This document shows positions 25,570 to 36,004 of a stretch of 64,000 bases of DNA, piece after piece. The notes below the pieces were generated by a model that worked only from the letters and a program-made list of their open reading frames with translations, did no database searches and was not told where the DNA came from. Source of the stretch: Pseudogemmobacter lacusdianii (GTDB taxonomy: Bacteria > Pseudomonadota > Alphaproteobacteria > Rhodobacterales > Rhodobacteraceae). The DNA lies in the NCBI RefSeq assembly GCF_030848395.1, contig NZ_JAVDBT010000003.1, forward strand, positions 1-64,000, in the 5' to 3' direction. Numbering within the stretch: the first letter of the stretch is position 1; every line of letters starts with the position of its first letter. Both the position numbers and the translations under genes were made by a program.

Positions 25570-26838
25570 ATGCTCAGAGTATTTCTCCAGTCTTGGCCCC
25601 TCTTGATGGGGGTGATGTTGCTGATGGTTGGCAACGGGGTGCAGGGCTCTTTGCTGGGCATCCGAGGCACGCTGGAAGCCTTCGACACGATGCAGCTTTC
25701 CGTGGTGATGTCGGCCTATTTCTTGGGCTTCCTTGTCGGCTCAAGGCTCGCGCCCGAGATGATCCGCAGTGTCGGCCATGTGCGGGTTTTCGCGGCACTG
25801 GCCTCGCTGATCTCGGCGGTGTTGGTGACGTATCCGATGCTGGTCGAATGGCAGATTTGGGCGATCATGCGGGTGGTGATCGGCTTTGGCTTTGCGGGCA
25901 TCTATATCACCGCCGAAAGCTGGCTGAACAACACCGCCACCAATGAGACCCGCGGTCAGGCGCTGTCGCTGTACATGATGGTGCAGATGGTGGGCATCGT
26001 CACCTCGCAGGGCTTGTTGGCGATGGGCGACCCCTTTGGCTACGACATGTTCTTGATCTCCTCGGTGCTGGTCTCGCTGTCGTTCCTGCCGATTTTGCTG
26101 GCAAAAACCCCGGCGCCGACGTTTGAGAGCACGGCGCGGTTGGGCGTTCGCGAACTCTATGCCATCTCGCCTTTGGGCTGCGTGGGGATGCTGATTTCGG
26201 GCGGGATCTTCTCGGCGATGTTCGGGATGGCGGCGGTTTGGGGCACGCTGAGCCTTTTGTCGGTGTCGCAAATCGCGCTCTTTGTCTCGGCGCTTTATGT
26301 CGGCGGGCTGATGCTGCAATACCCCGTTGGCTATTTCTCTGACCGGATGGATCGCCGGACCATTATGCTGTGGCTTTCGGCGGCGGCGACCGTTGTGCTT
26401 TTGGTGCCAACGATCTTCATTCTGCCGTTCTGGGCGATGCTGATCGTCGCGATGATACTGGGCGGCATCACCTATCCGATGTATTCGCTGCTGATCGCCT
26501 ATACCAATGACTTTCTGTCGAAAGAGCAAATGGCGGCGGCCTCCGCTGGGCTGATCTTTATCAACGGCTTTGGCTCAATCTTTGGTCCCTTGATTGTGGG
26601 CTGGTTGATGGGCGTTGTGGGCACGCGCGGGTTTTTCCTTTTTATGTGCGTGCTTTACGCGATCATGGCGGGCTATACGCTTTGGCGGATGAGCCGGCGC
26701 GCAGCGCCTTCCACCACAGGCGGCTATCGTGGCGTGACGCCGACCGCCTCGCCTGTGGCGGCGGTTGCGGTGTTGGAAAGCGCCCCCGAAATTGGCCCAT
26801 CGCCCGAGGCGCCAAAGGCGGATTCTAACGCCGCCTGA
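25570..26838 (+). CDS. MFS transporter, YcaD-like
   Basis: A 422-residue major facilitator with about 12 hydrophobic helices in two halves. The YcaD-like group is suggested by the N-terminus (WPLLMGVMLLMVGNGVQGSLLGIRG), helix 2-3 loop GSRLAPEMIRSVGHVRVFA and GFGFAGIYITAESWLN. The second-half loop YFSDRMDRRTIM is the repeat of motif A. A hydrophilic Ala/Pro-rich tail of about 40 residues follows the last helix. Substrate unknown. It follows the small possible membrane protein by 6 bp. Confidence 0.88.
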   Translation: MLRVFLQSWPLLMGVMLLMVGNGVQGSLLGIRGTLEAFDTMQLSVVMSAYFLGFLVGSRLAPEMIRSVGHVRVFAALASLISAVLVTYPMLVEWQIWAIMRVVIGFGFAGIYITAESWLNNTATNETRGQALSLYMMVQMVGIVTSQGLLAMGDPFGYDMFLISSVLVSLSFLPILLAKTPAPTFESTARLGVRELYAISPLGCVGMLISGGIFSAMFGMAAVWGTLSLLSVSQIALFVSALYVGGLMLQYPVGYFSDRMDRRTIMLWLSAAATVVLLVPTIFILPFWAMLIVAMILGGITYPMYSLLIAYTNDFLSKEQMAAASAGLIFINGFGSIFGPLIVGWLMGVVGTRGFFLFMCVLYAIMAGYTLWRMSRRAAPSTTGGYRGVTPTASPVAAVAVLESAPEIGPSPEAPKADSNAA

Positions 26839-26943
26839 AACCCTTGATGTGACCCAAGCCCGGCGGGGCAGGGTCACATCCGCACGCCAATGGTTGCGCT
26901 GGCCGGTCAGGCCTGTCAGGCTAAGGCCAAAGTGGAGGTGTTT

Positions 26944-27513
26944 ATGTCTGACCCGTTGGAAGTGTTGGATTTCTGGCTTGATGAGATTGGCCCGGATGGT
27001 TGGTATGCGGGCACGCAAGAGATTGACGATGCCTGTGCCACCGGCTTTGGCGAACTGGTGACGGCCGCGCGCGAAGGCAATCTTGAGCATTGGGTCGATG
27101 GCCCGGCGCCGACCTTGGCTTATCTGCTGCTCACCGATCAATTCACCCGCAATATCTATCGGGGCGATGCGCTGTCATTTGCCTCGGATCACCTCGCACG
27201 GGCGGCTTCGCGCAAAGCTTTGGCCGAGGGATGGGATATGCAAGTGCCTGAGCCTGAACGCCAATTCTTCTACATGGCCTTTGAGCATTCCGAGGATATG
27301 GCCGATCAGGATCTGGCGGTTGAGCTGATGGAAACCCGGATGCCCTCGCTGCCGGATTTGACTTTGCACGCCAAAGCGCACCGCGAAATGATCCGCCGCT
27401 ATGGCCGGTTCCCGCTGCGCAACGCTGCTCTTGGGCGTGAAAATACGCCCGAAGAGCAGGCCTTCTTGGATGCGGGCGGCTATATGGCACTGGTGCAAGA
27501 GATGCGCGGCTGA
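26944..27513 (+). CDS. DUF924 family protein
   Basis: A 189-residue cytoplasmic protein of the DUF924 family. Recognisable elements are the N-terminal VLDFWLDEIGPDGWY, the central LLLTDQFTRNIYRG, FYMAFEHSED, and the C-terminal GRFPLRNAALGRENTPEEQAFL. The fold is all-alpha and resembles TPR-type repeats; no biochemical function is established. The ATG at 26944 has GGAGG 5 bases upstream and gives the family's usual N-terminus, so the longer frame upstream is rejected. lpd starts about 95 bp later on the same strand. Confidence 0.88.
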   Translation: MSDPLEVLDFWLDEIGPDGWYAGTQEIDDACATGFGELVTAAREGNLEHWVDGPAPTLAYLLLTDQFTRNIYRGDALSFASDHLARAASRKALAEGWDMQVPEPERQFFYMAFEHSEDMADQDLAVELMETRMPSLPDLTLHAKAHREMIRRYGRFPLRNAALGRENTPEEQAFLDAGGYMALVQEMRG

Positions 27514-27608
27514 GCCATGCGCTAGGTGCATGGGCCTGCGGCGTGGGGTTCATTGCTGGCCGGCTCAGGATGGTTTAGGGCTAAACCACTTTTCCGAGGG
27601 AGGGAAGA

Positions 27609-29006
27609 ATGGCCGACCAAAGCTTTGATGTGATTGTCGTGGGCGCAGGCCCTGGCGGCTATGTTGCGGCGATCCGCGCCGCTCAACTGGGGCAAAAGGT
27701 TGCGATCGTTGAACGTGAACATCTCGGCGGCATCTGTCTGAACTGGGGCTGTATCCCGACCAAGGCGCTCTTGCGCTCGGCCGAGGTGTTCCATCTGATG
27801 CACCGCGCCAAGGAGTTTGGCCTAAAGGCCGAGGGCATTGGTTTCGACCTGCCCGCCGTGGTCGCGCGCTCGCGCGGGGTGGCCAAGCAGCTTTCGGGCG
27901 GCATTGGCCATCTGATGAAGAAGAATAAAGTCACCGTCTTTATGGGGGCTGCGACCCTGCCGAAAGCCGGTGTCGTCTCGGTCAAAACCGAGAAAGGCAG
28001 CGAGACGCTGACCGCCAAGAACATCATCCTTGCCACCGGTGCTCGCGCGCGGGAATTGCCGGGGCTTGAGGCGGATGGCGATCTGGTTTGGAATTACAAG
28101 CACGCTTTGGTTGCGACCCGGATGCCGAAAAAGCTTCTGGTGATCGGCTCGGGCGCGATTGGCATTGAGTTTGCCAGCTTCTTCAACACCTTGGGCGCGG
28201 ATACCACCGTGGTCGAAGTGATGGATCGCATCTTGCCGGTCGAAGATGTTGAAATCTCGACCTTCGCTAAGAAAGCCTTCGTCAAGCAAGGCATGAAGAT
28301 CATGGAAAAGGCGGCGGTGAAGAAGCTTGACCGCAAGCCGGGCAAGGGCGTCACCGCCCATATCGAGATCGGCGGCAAGGTCGAGACGCATGAGTTTGAC
28401 ACCGTCATCTCGGCCGTCGGCATTGTCGGCAATGTCGAAGGCCTTGGGCTTGAGGCTTTGGGCGTTAAGATTGATCGCACCCATGTGGTGACGGATGAAT
28501 ATTGCCGCACCGGCGTCGCGGGCCTGTTCGCCATCGGCGACATCGCCGGCGCACCGTGGCTGGCGCATAAAGCCAGCCATGAGGGCGTGATGGTGGCCGA
28601 GTTGATCGCAGGCCAAAAGCCACATCCGATCAAGCCCGGCTCGATCGCGGGCTGCACCTATTGCCACCCGCAAATCGCCTCGGTCGGCATGACTGAAGCC
28701 AAGGCGAAAGAGGCAGGCTTTGAGATCAAAGTGGGCCGTTTCCCCTTTATTGGCAACGGCAAAGCCATTGCTCTGGGTGAGGCCGAGGGCATGGTGAAAA
28801 CCATCTTCGACGCCAAAACGGGTGAGCTGTTGGGTGCCCATATGGTCGGCGCGGAAGTGACCGAGCTGATCCAAGGCTACGTCGTGGGCCGCAGCCTTGA
28901 GACCACCGAAGAAGATCTGATGAACACGGTCTTCCCGCATCCGACCCTGTCCGAGATGATGCATGAATCGGTGCTCGACGCTTACGGGCGCGCGCTGCAT
29001 ATCTAA
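27609..29006 (+). CDS. lpd: dihydrolipoamide dehydrogenase (E3)
   Basis: E3 re-oxidises dihydrolipoyl groups of 2-oxoacid dehydrogenase complexes with NAD+. The 465-residue flavoprotein has the FAD dinucleotide fold GAGPGGYVAA (13-22), redox disulfide C43-LNWG-C48, NAD fold GSGAIGIEFASF, FAIGDIAGAPWLAHKA, and the C-terminal dimer-interface motif HPTLSEMMHES with the catalytic His-Glu pair. No E1 or E2 genes lie nearby, so this E3 is encoded apart from its complexes here. The ATG follows GAGGGAGG. A strong terminator follows the stop. Confidence 0.96.
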   Translation: MADQSFDVIVVGAGPGGYVAAIRAAQLGQKVAIVEREHLGGICLNWGCIPTKALLRSAEVFHLMHRAKEFGLKAEGIGFDLPAVVARSRGVAKQLSGGIGHLMKKNKVTVFMGAATLPKAGVVSVKTEKGSETLTAKNIILATGARARELPGLEADGDLVWNYKHALVATRMPKKLLVIGSGAIGIEFASFFNTLGADTTVVEVMDRILPVEDVEISTFAKKAFVKQGMKIMEKAAVKKLDRKPGKGVTAHIEIGGKVETHEFDTVISAVGIVGNVEGLGLEALGVKIDRTHVVTDEYCRTGVAGLFAIGDIAGAPWLAHKASHEGVMVAELIAGQKPHPIKPGSIAGCTYCHPQIASVGMTEAKAKEAGFEIKVGRFPFIGNGKAIALGEAEGMVKTIFDAKTGELLGAHMVGAEVTELIQGYVVGRSLETTEEDLMNTVFPHPTLSEMMHESVLDAYGRALHI

Positions 29007-29034
29007 ACTTTGACCCAAATGGGTTAAGGAACGC

Positions 29035-29061
29035 AGGCCCAAGGGACACCTTGGGCCTTTT
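29035..29061 (+). terminator. terminator after lpd
   Basis: AGGCCCAAGG (29035-29044) pairs perfectly with CCTTGGGCCT (29049-29058) around GACA, followed by TTT. Confidence 0.92.
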
Positions 29062-29129
29062 CTATGTGCTACCCTTGTCAATGATTTCGATCATCGGCTC
29101 TGGTGCCTGCCGCGCGGCTCGGCTAGCTC

Positions 29130-30302
29130 ATGGGCATGACACGTTCTCCAATGCTGCTTGTGACTTTGCTCTGGTGTGCTGGCCTTGGCGCTGCCGCGCA
29201 ATTTGGAAAAATCTCGGTTATCTACGAGGAGTTGCGCGCCATTTATGGCAGCAATGGTGAGCTGGCGCTTGGCCTTGTCGTCTCGGTTGTGGGCATCGTC
29301 GGGCTGATCTTTGGCACCACCGCGGGGCTGATCGTCGCCCGCATCGGCCCCAAACGCGCCATTGTGGCGGCCCTGGCCTTGGGGGCGTTGGTCTCAGCGG
29401 GCGAGGCGATGCTGCCCAGTTGGTCGCTGATGATCCTTGCCCGCGTGCTGGAAGGCGGCTCGCATCTGGCGATCGTGATCGTCGGTCCGGTGATGATTGC
29501 CGGTCTGGCCCCACCCGCGCGGCGGCCCTTCGCGATGACGCTTTGGTCGTCCTTCTTTGCTGTCACCTATGCCATTTTGGCGCTGATTGCGCCTACAGTG
29601 CTGGCAATGGGCGGTATCCCCGCCTTGTTCATCGGCCATGCGGCTTGGATGGCCGCTTTTGCGGTGATCCTTTGGCTGGTCCTACCGGCCGATCCTAGGG
29701 CCGAAGCGACTCCAACGGGCAGCTTTTGGGCCGAGCATGTTAAGATCTACACCTCGCCCTCGATGTCCGCCCCGGCGATGGGCTTTGCTTGCTATACCTT
29801 CCTTTACGTTGCCTGCCTGACCCTCTTGCCCGCCCATGCGCCGCAAGAGATGCGCGGGCTGATGGCAAGCGCGATGCCTTTGATCTCCATGGCAATCTCG
29901 CTGACACTTGGCGTCTACCTTCTGGGTCGGCTGCCAGCGGTGCGGCTGGTGCAATGGGGGTTTGCGGTCAGCCTGCCGGGCTTTGCCCTGCTGGGGCTTG
30001 GCTGGGGGCAGGGCCTGCCGATGCTGATCGGCGGGCTTTGGGTTGCGGCCACTTTGGGCGTGGTGCAAGGCGCCAGTTTCTCGGCCATCCCCGAGCTCAA
30101 CGACAGCCCTGAAGGCCGTTCCGGTGCCGCGGGCGCGATTGCGCAACTGGGCAATCTGGGCACCACCACCGGCACGCCGCTTTTGGCATTCGTGCTGGCC
30201 AATAGCGGCGCCACGCCGATGGTGCTGATCGCGATTGCCAGTTGCCTTGCGGGCATCTGGCTGCATAGCTGGCATGCCAAGCGCCGCCTTGTGCAAGGCT
30301 AA
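29130..30302 (+). CDS. MFS transporter
   Basis: A 390-residue major facilitator with about 12 hydrophobic segments. Motif A appears as GLIVARIGPKRAIVAALA between helices 2 and 3, and an RVLEGGSHLAIVIVGPVMIAG segment matches helices 4-5. Overall pattern is closest to the cyanate/nitroimidazole-type (CynX/NimT) and related small-anion or drug carriers, but specificity is not readable. The start is ATG 29130 or 29136. It is flanked by the lpd terminator upstream and the SOS-controlled uvrA downstream, so it is probably a single-gene unit. Confidence 0.85.
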   Translation: MGMTRSPMLLVTLLWCAGLGAAAQFGKISVIYEELRAIYGSNGELALGLVVSVVGIVGLIFGTTAGLIVARIGPKRAIVAALALGALVSAGEAMLPSWSLMILARVLEGGSHLAIVIVGPVMIAGLAPPARRPFAMTLWSSFFAVTYAILALIAPTVLAMGGIPALFIGHAAWMAAFAVILWLVLPADPRAEATPTGSFWAEHVKIYTSPSMSAPAMGFACYTFLYVACLTLLPAHAPQEMRGLMASAMPLISMAISLTLGVYLLGRLPAVRLVQWGFAVSLPGFALLGLGWGQGLPMLIGGLWVAATLGVVQGASFSAIPELNDSPEGRSGAAGAIAQLGNLGTTTGTPLLAFVLANSGATPMVLIAIASCLAGIWLHSWHAKRRLVQG

Positions 30303-30331
30303 ACGCGCCCCCATTTCCCGCTTGCGTGATT

Positions 30332-30346
30332 GTTCGCGCTACGTTC
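30332..30346. promoter_or_regulatory. LexA SOS box of uvrA
   Basis: GTTC-GCGCTAC-GTTC is an exact match to the direct-repeat alphaproteobacterial LexA operator GTTC-N7-GTTC, 64 bp upstream of the uvrA ATG. Confidence 0.88.
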
Positions 30347-30410
30347 TCATTAACCAGTTGGATCGGGGCCCGATTTGCCCTATCTGTTGGGCATATTTGT
30401 AGGGCTGGTC

Positions 30411-33263
30411 ATGGCTGAGCAGAAGTTTATCGAAGTCCGCGGCGCGCGCGAGCACAACCTTAAGAACGTGGATGTCGACATTCCACGCGACAAGCTGGTG
30501 GTGATCACCGGCCTTTCAGGCTCGGGCAAATCCAGTCTGGCCTTTGACACGATCTATGCCGAAGGCCAGCGCCGCTATGTCGAGTCGCTCTCGGCCTATG
30601 CGCGGCAATTCCTTGATATGATGGGGAAACCTGACGTCGATCATATCTCGGGTCTCAGCCCCGCGATCTCGATTGAGCAAAAGACCACCTCGAAAAACCC
30701 GCGCTCGACCGTTGGCACGGTGACCGAGATCTATGACTATCTGCGGTTGTTATGGGCCCGCGTCGGCGTGCCTTACAGCCCAGCCACTGGTCTGCCGATC
30801 ACGGCGATGCAGGTGCAGGATATGGTCGATGCGGTGATGGCAATGCCCGAGGGCAGCCGCGCCTATCTGCTGGCGCCGATCATCCGCGACCGCAAGGGCG
30901 AGTATAAAAAAGAGTTTATCGAGCTGCGGAAGCAGGGTTTCCAGCGCGTAAAGGTTAACGGTGAATTCTACGAGCTGGAAGAGCCGCCGACTCTTGATAA
31001 GAAGTTCCGCCACAATATCGATGTGGTCGTTGACCGGATCGTGGTGAGGGAAGGCCTTGAGACGCGGCTTGCTGACTCCTTCCGCACGGCGCTGAACCTT
31101 GCCGATGGCATCGCAGTGATCGAAATGGCCGATGAGGGGGCCGCGCGCATCACCTATTCGGAGAAATTCGCCTGCCCAGTCTCGGGCTTCACCATTGCCG
31201 AGATTGAGCCGCGTCTGTTCTCCTTCAACGCGCCCTTCGGCGCGTGCCCGGCCTGTGATGGCTTGGGGGTTGAGCTCTTCTTTGACGAGCGGTTGATCGT
31301 GCCCGATCAGGGGTTGTCGGTCGCCCAAGGCGCGCTGGCGCCATGGGCGAAGTCGAAATCGCCGTATCTCACCCAGACCATCGATGCTTTGGCCAAGCAT
31401 TATGGCTTTGATAAAAAGGTGAAATGGCGCGATCTGCCCGAGTCTGTGAAGTATCTGTTCTTGCAGGGTTCAAAGGGCGAAGAGATTGATTTTGCCTATG
31501 ACGAGAACGGCCGCAGCTACAAAGTGCGTCGGGTGTTCGAAGGCATCATTCCCAATATGGAGCGGCGCTACCGCGAGACCGATTCCGCTTGGAGCCGCGA
31601 AGATATGGAGCGGTTCCAAGGTCATAGGGATTGCCAGACCTGCAACGGCCACCGACTGAAGCCCGAGGCTTTGGCGGTGAAGATTGACGGCAAACATATT
31701 GGTGAGATCGTTCGGCTCTCGATCCATGAGGCTTACGAATGGGTACAGACCGTGCCCGGCTCGCTGAGTGGCCAGCAGAATGAAATCGCCCGCGCGATTT
31801 TGAAGGAAATCCGCGAACGTCTTGGATTCCTTGTGAATGTTGGTTTGAACTATCTGACGATGAGCCGCAATTCCGGCACTTTGTCAGGCGGCGAAAGCCA
31901 AAGGATCCGGCTGGCGAGCCAGATCGGCTCGGGGCTGACGGGCGTGCTTTACGTCTTGGACGAGCCTTCGATCGGTCTGCATCAGCGCGACAATGACCGG
32001 CTTTTGACCACGCTGAAGAACCTGCGCGATGCGGGCAATACGGTGCTGGTCGTCGAGCATGATGAGGATGCGATCCGCGAGGCGGATTATGTCTTCGACA
32101 TCGGTCCGGGCGCGGGTGTGCATGGCGGGCAAGTGATCGCCAAGGGCACCCCGGCCGAGATCGCCGCCGATCCGGCCAGCATGACGGGGCAGTATCTTTC
32201 CGGGGTAAGAGGAATTCCTTTCCAGAAAACCCGCCGGGCCGGGAATGGGAAAAAGCTAACGGTTGTCGGGGCTTCCGGGAATAACTTAAAGAACGTGACG
32301 GCGGAGTTTCCGCTGGGTAAATTCGTTTGCGTCACCGGGGTTTCGGGCGGCGGCAAGTCGACGCTGACGATTGAGACTTTGTTCAAGACCGCCTCCAGCC
32401 GGTTGAATGGCGCGCATCACAACCCGGCGCCTTGCGAGACGATCAAGGGTTTTGAGCATCTTGATAAGGTGATCGACATCGATCAACGCGCCATCGGCCG
32501 GACTCCACGTTCGAATCCAGCCACTTACACCGGGGCCTTCACACCGATCCGCGATTGGTTTGCCGGGCTTCCCGAGGCGAAAGCGCGCGGCTATGGCCCG
32601 GGGCGGTTCAGCTTTAACGTCAAAGGCGGGCGCTGCGAGGCGTGCCAAGGCGATGGTGTCATCAAGATCGAGATGCACTTCCTGCCGGATGTTTACGTGA
32701 CCTGCGAGACCTGCAAAGGGCAGCGCTACAATCGCGAGACTCTGGAAATTAAATTCAAGAACAAGAGCATAGCTGACGTTCTTGATATGACATGTGAAGA
32801 TGCGCGCGACTTCTTCACCGCCGTGCCAAGCATCCGCGAGAAGATGGACGCGCTTTGCGAGGTGGGTCTTGGCTATATCAAGGTTGGCCAGCAAGCGACC
32901 ACACTTTCGGGCGGTGAGGCGCAAAGGGTGAAGCTTTCAAAAGAGCTGAGCCGTCGCGCCACTGGCCGCACGCTGTACATCTTGGATGAGCCGACCACGG
33001 GTCTGCATTTCGAAGACGTGCGCAAGCTCTTGGAAGTGCTGCATTCCTTGGTGGATCAGGGCAATACGGTCGTGGTGATCGAGCACAATCTGGATGTGAT
33101 CAAAACCGCCGATTGGATCATCGATATCGGCCCCGAAGGCGGCGATGGCGGCGGGCAGATCGTGGCCACCGGCACGCCGGAGGCGGTGGCCAAGGTCGAG
33201 GCCAGCCATACCGGGCGCTATCTGAAAGATATGCTGAAGCCCAAGCGGGTCGCGGCCGAATGA
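30411..33263 (+). CDS. uvrA: UvrABC excinuclease subunit A
   Basis: UvrA is the damage-recognition ATPase of nucleotide excision repair, loading UvrB on distorted DNA. From the ATG at 30411 the protein is 950 residues, the family length; the frame upstream is open but lacks the conserved N-terminus ([15 protein letters not shown]). It contains two ABC modules with Walker [10 protein letters not shown] (34-42) and GVSGGGKST, two LSGGE signatures, and zinc modules with [17 protein letters not shown] and CEACQGDG...CETCKGQRY. The upstream LexA box predicts DNA-damage induction. Confidence 0.97.
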   Translation: MAEQKFIEVRGAREHNLKNVDVDIPRDKLVVITGLSGSGKSSLAFDTIYAEGQRRYVESLSAYARQFLDMMGKPDVDHISGLSPAISIEQKTTSKNPRSTVGTVTEIYDYLRLLWARVGVPYSPATGLPITAMQVQDMVDAVMAMPEGSRAYLLAPIIRDRKGEYKKEFIELRKQGFQRVKVNGEFYELEEPPTLDKKFRHNIDVVVDRIVVREGLETRLADSFRTALNLADGIAVIEMADEGAARITYSEKFACPVSGFTIAEIEPRLFSFNAPFGACPACDGLGVELFFDERLIVPDQGLSVAQGALAPWAKSKSPYLTQTIDALAKHYGFDKKVKWRDLPESVKYLFLQGSKGEEIDFAYDENGRSYKVRRVFEGIIPNMERRYRETDSAWSREDMERFQGHRDCQTCNGHRLKPEALAVKIDGKHIGEIVRLSIHEAYEWVQTVPGSLSGQQNEIARAILKEIRERLGFLVNVGLNYLTMSRNSGTLSGGESQRIRLASQIGSGLTGVLYVLDEPSIGLHQRDNDRLLTTLKNLRDAGNTVLVVEHDEDAIREADYVFDIGPGAGVHGGQVIAKGTPAEIAADPASMTGQYLSGVRGIPFQKTRRAGNGKKLTVVGASGNNLKNVTAEFPLGKFVCVTGVSGGGKSTLTIETLFKTASSRLNGAHHNPAPCETIKGFEHLDKVIDIDQRAIGRTPRSNPATYTGAFTPIRDWFAGLPEAKARGYGPGRFSFNVKGGRCEACQGDGVIKIEMHFLPDVYVTCETCKGQRYNRETLEIKFKNKSIADVLDMTCEDARDFFTAVPSIREKMDALCEVGLGYIKVGQQATTLSGGEAQRVKLSKELSRRATGRTLYILDEPTTGLHFEDVRKLLEVLHSLVDQGNTVVVIEHNLDVIKTADWIIDIGPEGGDGGGQIVATGTPEAVAKVEASHTGRYLKDMLKPKRVAAE

Positions 33264-33266
33264 GCC

Positions 33267-33318
33267 AAGGCCGGGGGCGCTGCCCCCGGACCCCCGGAGT
33301 ATTTGGGTCAAGATGAAA
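33267..33318. repeat. dispersed REP-like repeat, copy A
   Basis: A GC-rich palindrome CCGGGGGC-GCT-GCCCCCGG followed by ACCCCCGGAGTATTTGG and GTCAAGATGAAA. A close relative lies at 39567-39623, and its AT-rich tail recurs as an inverted pair at 51949-52041. It sits directly after the uvrA stop. Confidence 0.75.
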
Positions 33319-33321
33319 TGC

Positions 33322-33356
33322 AAACGGCCGCTCTTTCGGGCGGCCGTTTTGGTTTT
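33322..33356 (+). terminator. terminator after uvrA
   Basis: AAACGGCCGC (33322-33331) pairs with GCGGCCGTTT (33340-33349), followed by TGGTTTT. Confidence 0.85.
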
Positions 33357-33365
33357 GGGGAGGTT

Positions 33366-33384
33366 AAGGGGCGCGTGGCCCCTT
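33366..33384 (-). terminator. hairpin after typA
   Basis: AAGGGGC / GCCCCTT stem around GCGTG, 5 bases beyond the typA stop on the minus strand. There is little T-run, so termination here is likely assisted by the bidirectional uvrA hairpin. Confidence 0.55.
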
Positions 33385-33388
33385 TGCC

Positions 33389-35203
33389 TTAGCTGCGGCT
33401 TTGACGCTTACGCTCGTTGGAATCGAGGAAGCGCTTGCGGATCCGCACGATCTTCGGCGTCACTTCGACCAACTCGTCGTCTTGGATATAAGCGATCGAC
33501 TCTTCAAGGCTCATCCGCACCGGGGTGGTGAGGCGGACGGCTTCGTCGGTGCCGGAGGCGCGGACGTTGGTCAGTTTCTTGCCCTTGAGCGGGTTCACTT
33601 CAAGGTCATTGTCACGGCTGTGCTCGCCAATGATCATGCCCTCATAGACCGCTTCTTGCGCGCCGATGAAAAGCTTACCGCGCTCTTCGAGGTTCCAAAG
33701 CGCATAGGCCACCGAGACGCCGTTCTCCATCGAGATCAGCACGCCTTGGCGACGGCCTTGGATCGGGCCCTTATGCGGGGTCCAGCCGTGGAAAATGCGG
33801 TTCATCACGCCCGAGCCGCGGGTGTCGGTCAGGAATTGGCCGTGATAGCCGATCAGACCGCGCGAAGGCACATGGGCGATGATCCGGGTCTTGCCAGCAC
33901 CAGCTGGTTTCATCTCGACCAGATCGCCCTTGCGCTCACCGGTCAGCTTTTCGATGACCGCGCCGGAATATTCGTCATCCACGTCGATGACGACTTCTTC
34001 CACCGGCTCCATGCGCTGGCCATCTTCGTCTTTGAAGATCACGCGCGGACGCGAGATCGAAAGCTCAAAGCCCTCGCGGCGCATGTTTTCGATCAAGACG
34101 CCCATTTGCAATTCGCCGCGGCCCGAGACTTCGAAAGCCTCACCACCGGGAGTGTCGGCGATCTTGATCGCGACGTTTTGCTCGGCCTCTTTCATCAACC
34201 GCTCGCGGATGACGCGGCTTTGCACCTTGGACCCGTCCTTGCCGGCAAGGGGTGAGTCGTTGATGCCGAAGGTGACGGTGATGGTCGGCGGATCGATCGG
34301 CTGGGCCGGGATCGCAGTGTCGATCGACAGATCGCAAAGCGTGTCGGCCACGGTGGCTTTGGTCATGCCGGCGAGGGTGACGATGTCGCCAGCAACAGCC
34401 TCATCGATCGGGGTTTGGGTGGTGCCACGGAAGGCGAGGATTTTCGAGACACGGAATTGCTCGATCCGCTCGCCGTCGCGGGTCAGGGCCTTCAACGAAG
34501 CGCCTGCGGTGATGCGGCCAGCCTCGACGCGACCGGTGAGCAGGCGGCCCAAGAACGGGTCGGCGCCAAGCGTGGTGGCCAGCATTTGGAAGGGCTCTTC
34601 CTGCCGCGCCATTTGCTTCGGCGCCGGAACATGTTTGACCACGAGATTGAAAAGCGCGGTCAGATCCTTGCGCGGACCATCCAGCGACTCGTCCGCCCAG
34701 CCGGAACGGCCCGAGGCATAAAGATGCGGGAAATCAAGTTGTTCGTCGCTGGCGCCAAGGTTGGCGAAGAGGTCGAAGACCTCGTTCAGCGCGCGCTCGG
34801 GCTCGGCATCGGCTTTGTCGACCTTGTTCAGCACCACGATCGGGCGCAGGCCCAGTGCCAGGGCTTTCGAGGTCACGAATTTGGTTTGCGGCATCGGGCC
34901 TTCGGCGGCGTCGACCAGCAGCACCACACCGTCCACCATCGACAGGATCCGCTCCACCTCGCCACCGAAGTCGGCGTGGCCGGGGGTGTCGACGATGTTG
35001 ATCCGCATGCCCTCATATTCCACCGAGGTGGCCTTGGCGAGGATGGTGATGCCGCGCTCGCGTTCGATGTCATTGCTGTCCATCACGCGTTCGGTGGTCG
35101 CCTGACCTTCGCGGTAGGTGCCGGCTTGTTGCAGAAGCCCGTCAACCAGCGTCGTCTTGCCGTGGTCAACGTGCGCGATAATCGCAATATTGCGAAGGTC
35201 CAT
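33389..35203 (-). CDS. typA: ribosome-associated GTPase TypA/BipA
   Basis: A 604-residue translational GTPase related to EF-G/LepA that binds the 30S/70S ribosome and is needed for ribosome assembly and stress growth at low temperature. G motifs: AHVDHGKTT (10-18), ERGITI (50-54), DTPGHAD (72-78), NKVD (126-129). Domains II, III and V and the BipA-specific C-terminal domain follow, with the [17 protein letters not shown] and [17 protein letters not shown] signatures. It ends [13 protein letters not shown], a basic tail common in this family. It is convergent to uvrA and monocistronic. Confidence 0.96.
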   Translation of the reverse strand: MDLRNIAIIAHVDHGKTTLVDGLLQQAGTYREGQATTERVMDSNDIERERGITILAKATSVEYEGMRINIVDTPGHADFGGEVERILSMVDGVVLLVDAAEGPMPQTKFVTSKALALGLRPIVVLNKVDKADAEPERALNEVFDLFANLGASDEQLDFPHLYASGRSGWADESLDGPRKDLTALFNLVVKHVPAPKQMARQEEPFQMLATTLGADPFLGRLLTGRVEAGRITAGASLKALTRDGERIEQFRVSKILAFRGTTQTPIDEAVAGDIVTLAGMTKATVADTLCDLSIDTAIPAQPIDPPTITVTFGINDSPLAGKDGSKVQSRVIRERLMKEAEQNVAIKIADTPGGEAFEVSGRGELQMGVLIENMRREGFELSISRPRVIFKDEDGQRMEPVEEVVIDVDDEYSGAVIEKLTGERKGDLVEMKPAGAGKTRIIAHVPSRGLIGYHGQFLTDTRGSGVMNRIFHGWTPHKGPIQGRRQGVLISMENGVSVAYALWNLEERGKLFIGAQEAVYEGMIIGEHSRDNDLEVNPLKGKKLTNVRASGTDEAVRLTTPVRMSLEESIAYIQDDELVEVTPKIVRIRKRFLDSNERKRQSRS

Positions 35204-35260
35204 TAGAGTGTCCTGTTTGCTATGCGCCGCCCATACAGCAAGTTTTGCGGCTTGGCTAGT

Positions 35261-35875
35261 TCAGCTCACCACATACCAATCGCGGCGATGGTTCAGGGCC
35301 ACGATAAAGTTCACAATCGCGGTGCCCAGCAGTGACCAAGCCACGATTTGCAGTGGGAAGAACCAAAAGGCAACGGCAAAGAGTGCCACATCATACCCCA
35401 GCTGGATCCAGCCGGCCTTCACGCCGAAGCGATCTTGCAAGACCAAAGCGACGATGGAGATGCCGCCCAGAGAGCTGGCGTGACGGAAGAGGCCCAAGAG
35501 GCCAACGCCCGAGCTGATGCCAAAGAGGATGGCCGCGATGGCCGGATGAATGCTGTCGATGTGCAGATAGGGTTTCAGTGCCTCGGTGACCAAGGCCACC
35601 AGCGCGACGGTGATGATGTTCTTGATCAAAAACACCCGACCGCGCGCCATATAGGCGAAGATGAAGAAGGGCAGGTTCAGCACCAAAAACACCAGCGAGA
35701 AGTTCCAGCTGGCAAGGTACGAGATCACCAAGGCCGTCCCCGCGGTGCCGCCGGTGACAAGCCCGGCCGAGCGCAAGATGAAGACGCCAAGCGCGGCCTG
35801 CACCGATCCGATCAGGATGCCTTGAAAGTCCTCAAAGAGGCTGTGGCGGCGGGGGGTGATTAGGTCAATACTCAT
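35261..35875 (-). CDS. YitT family membrane protein
   Basis: A 204-residue integral membrane protein with about five to six hydrophobic helices, of the YitT/DUF161 family. The signature features are the N-terminal helix QGILIGSVQAALGVFILRSAGLVTGGTAGTAL-type glycine-rich repeat, the LNLPFFIFAY helix and the later LLGLFRHASSLGGISIVAL repeat, which marks the internal duplication. The typical cytoplasmic DUF2179 extension is absent, giving a short version. Transport of a small molecule is suspected but no substrate is known. It lies 57 bp upstream of the typA start codon on the same strand and may be co-transcribed with it. Confidence 0.85.
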   Translation of the reverse strand: MSIDLITPRRHSLFEDFQGILIGSVQAALGVFILRSAGLVTGGTAGTALVISYLASWNFSLVFLVLNLPFFIFAYMARGRVFLIKNIITVALVALVTEALKPYLHIDSIHPAIAAILFGISSGVGLLGLFRHASSLGGISIVALVLQDRFGVKAGWIQLGYDVALFAVAFWFFPLQIVAWSLLGTAIVNFIVALNHRRDWYVVS

Positions 35876-36004
35876 GACCTAGTAATAACGCAAAACCGGG
35901 GCTCCGGTCGAGAGGGGAAAATACGGATTTCGGGCCGGGTCTTGGAAATCCGGGGCAGCGCTGAACAATCGCGCAGCCCCGCCCAAAACTTCAGCACCGA
36001 AAGG

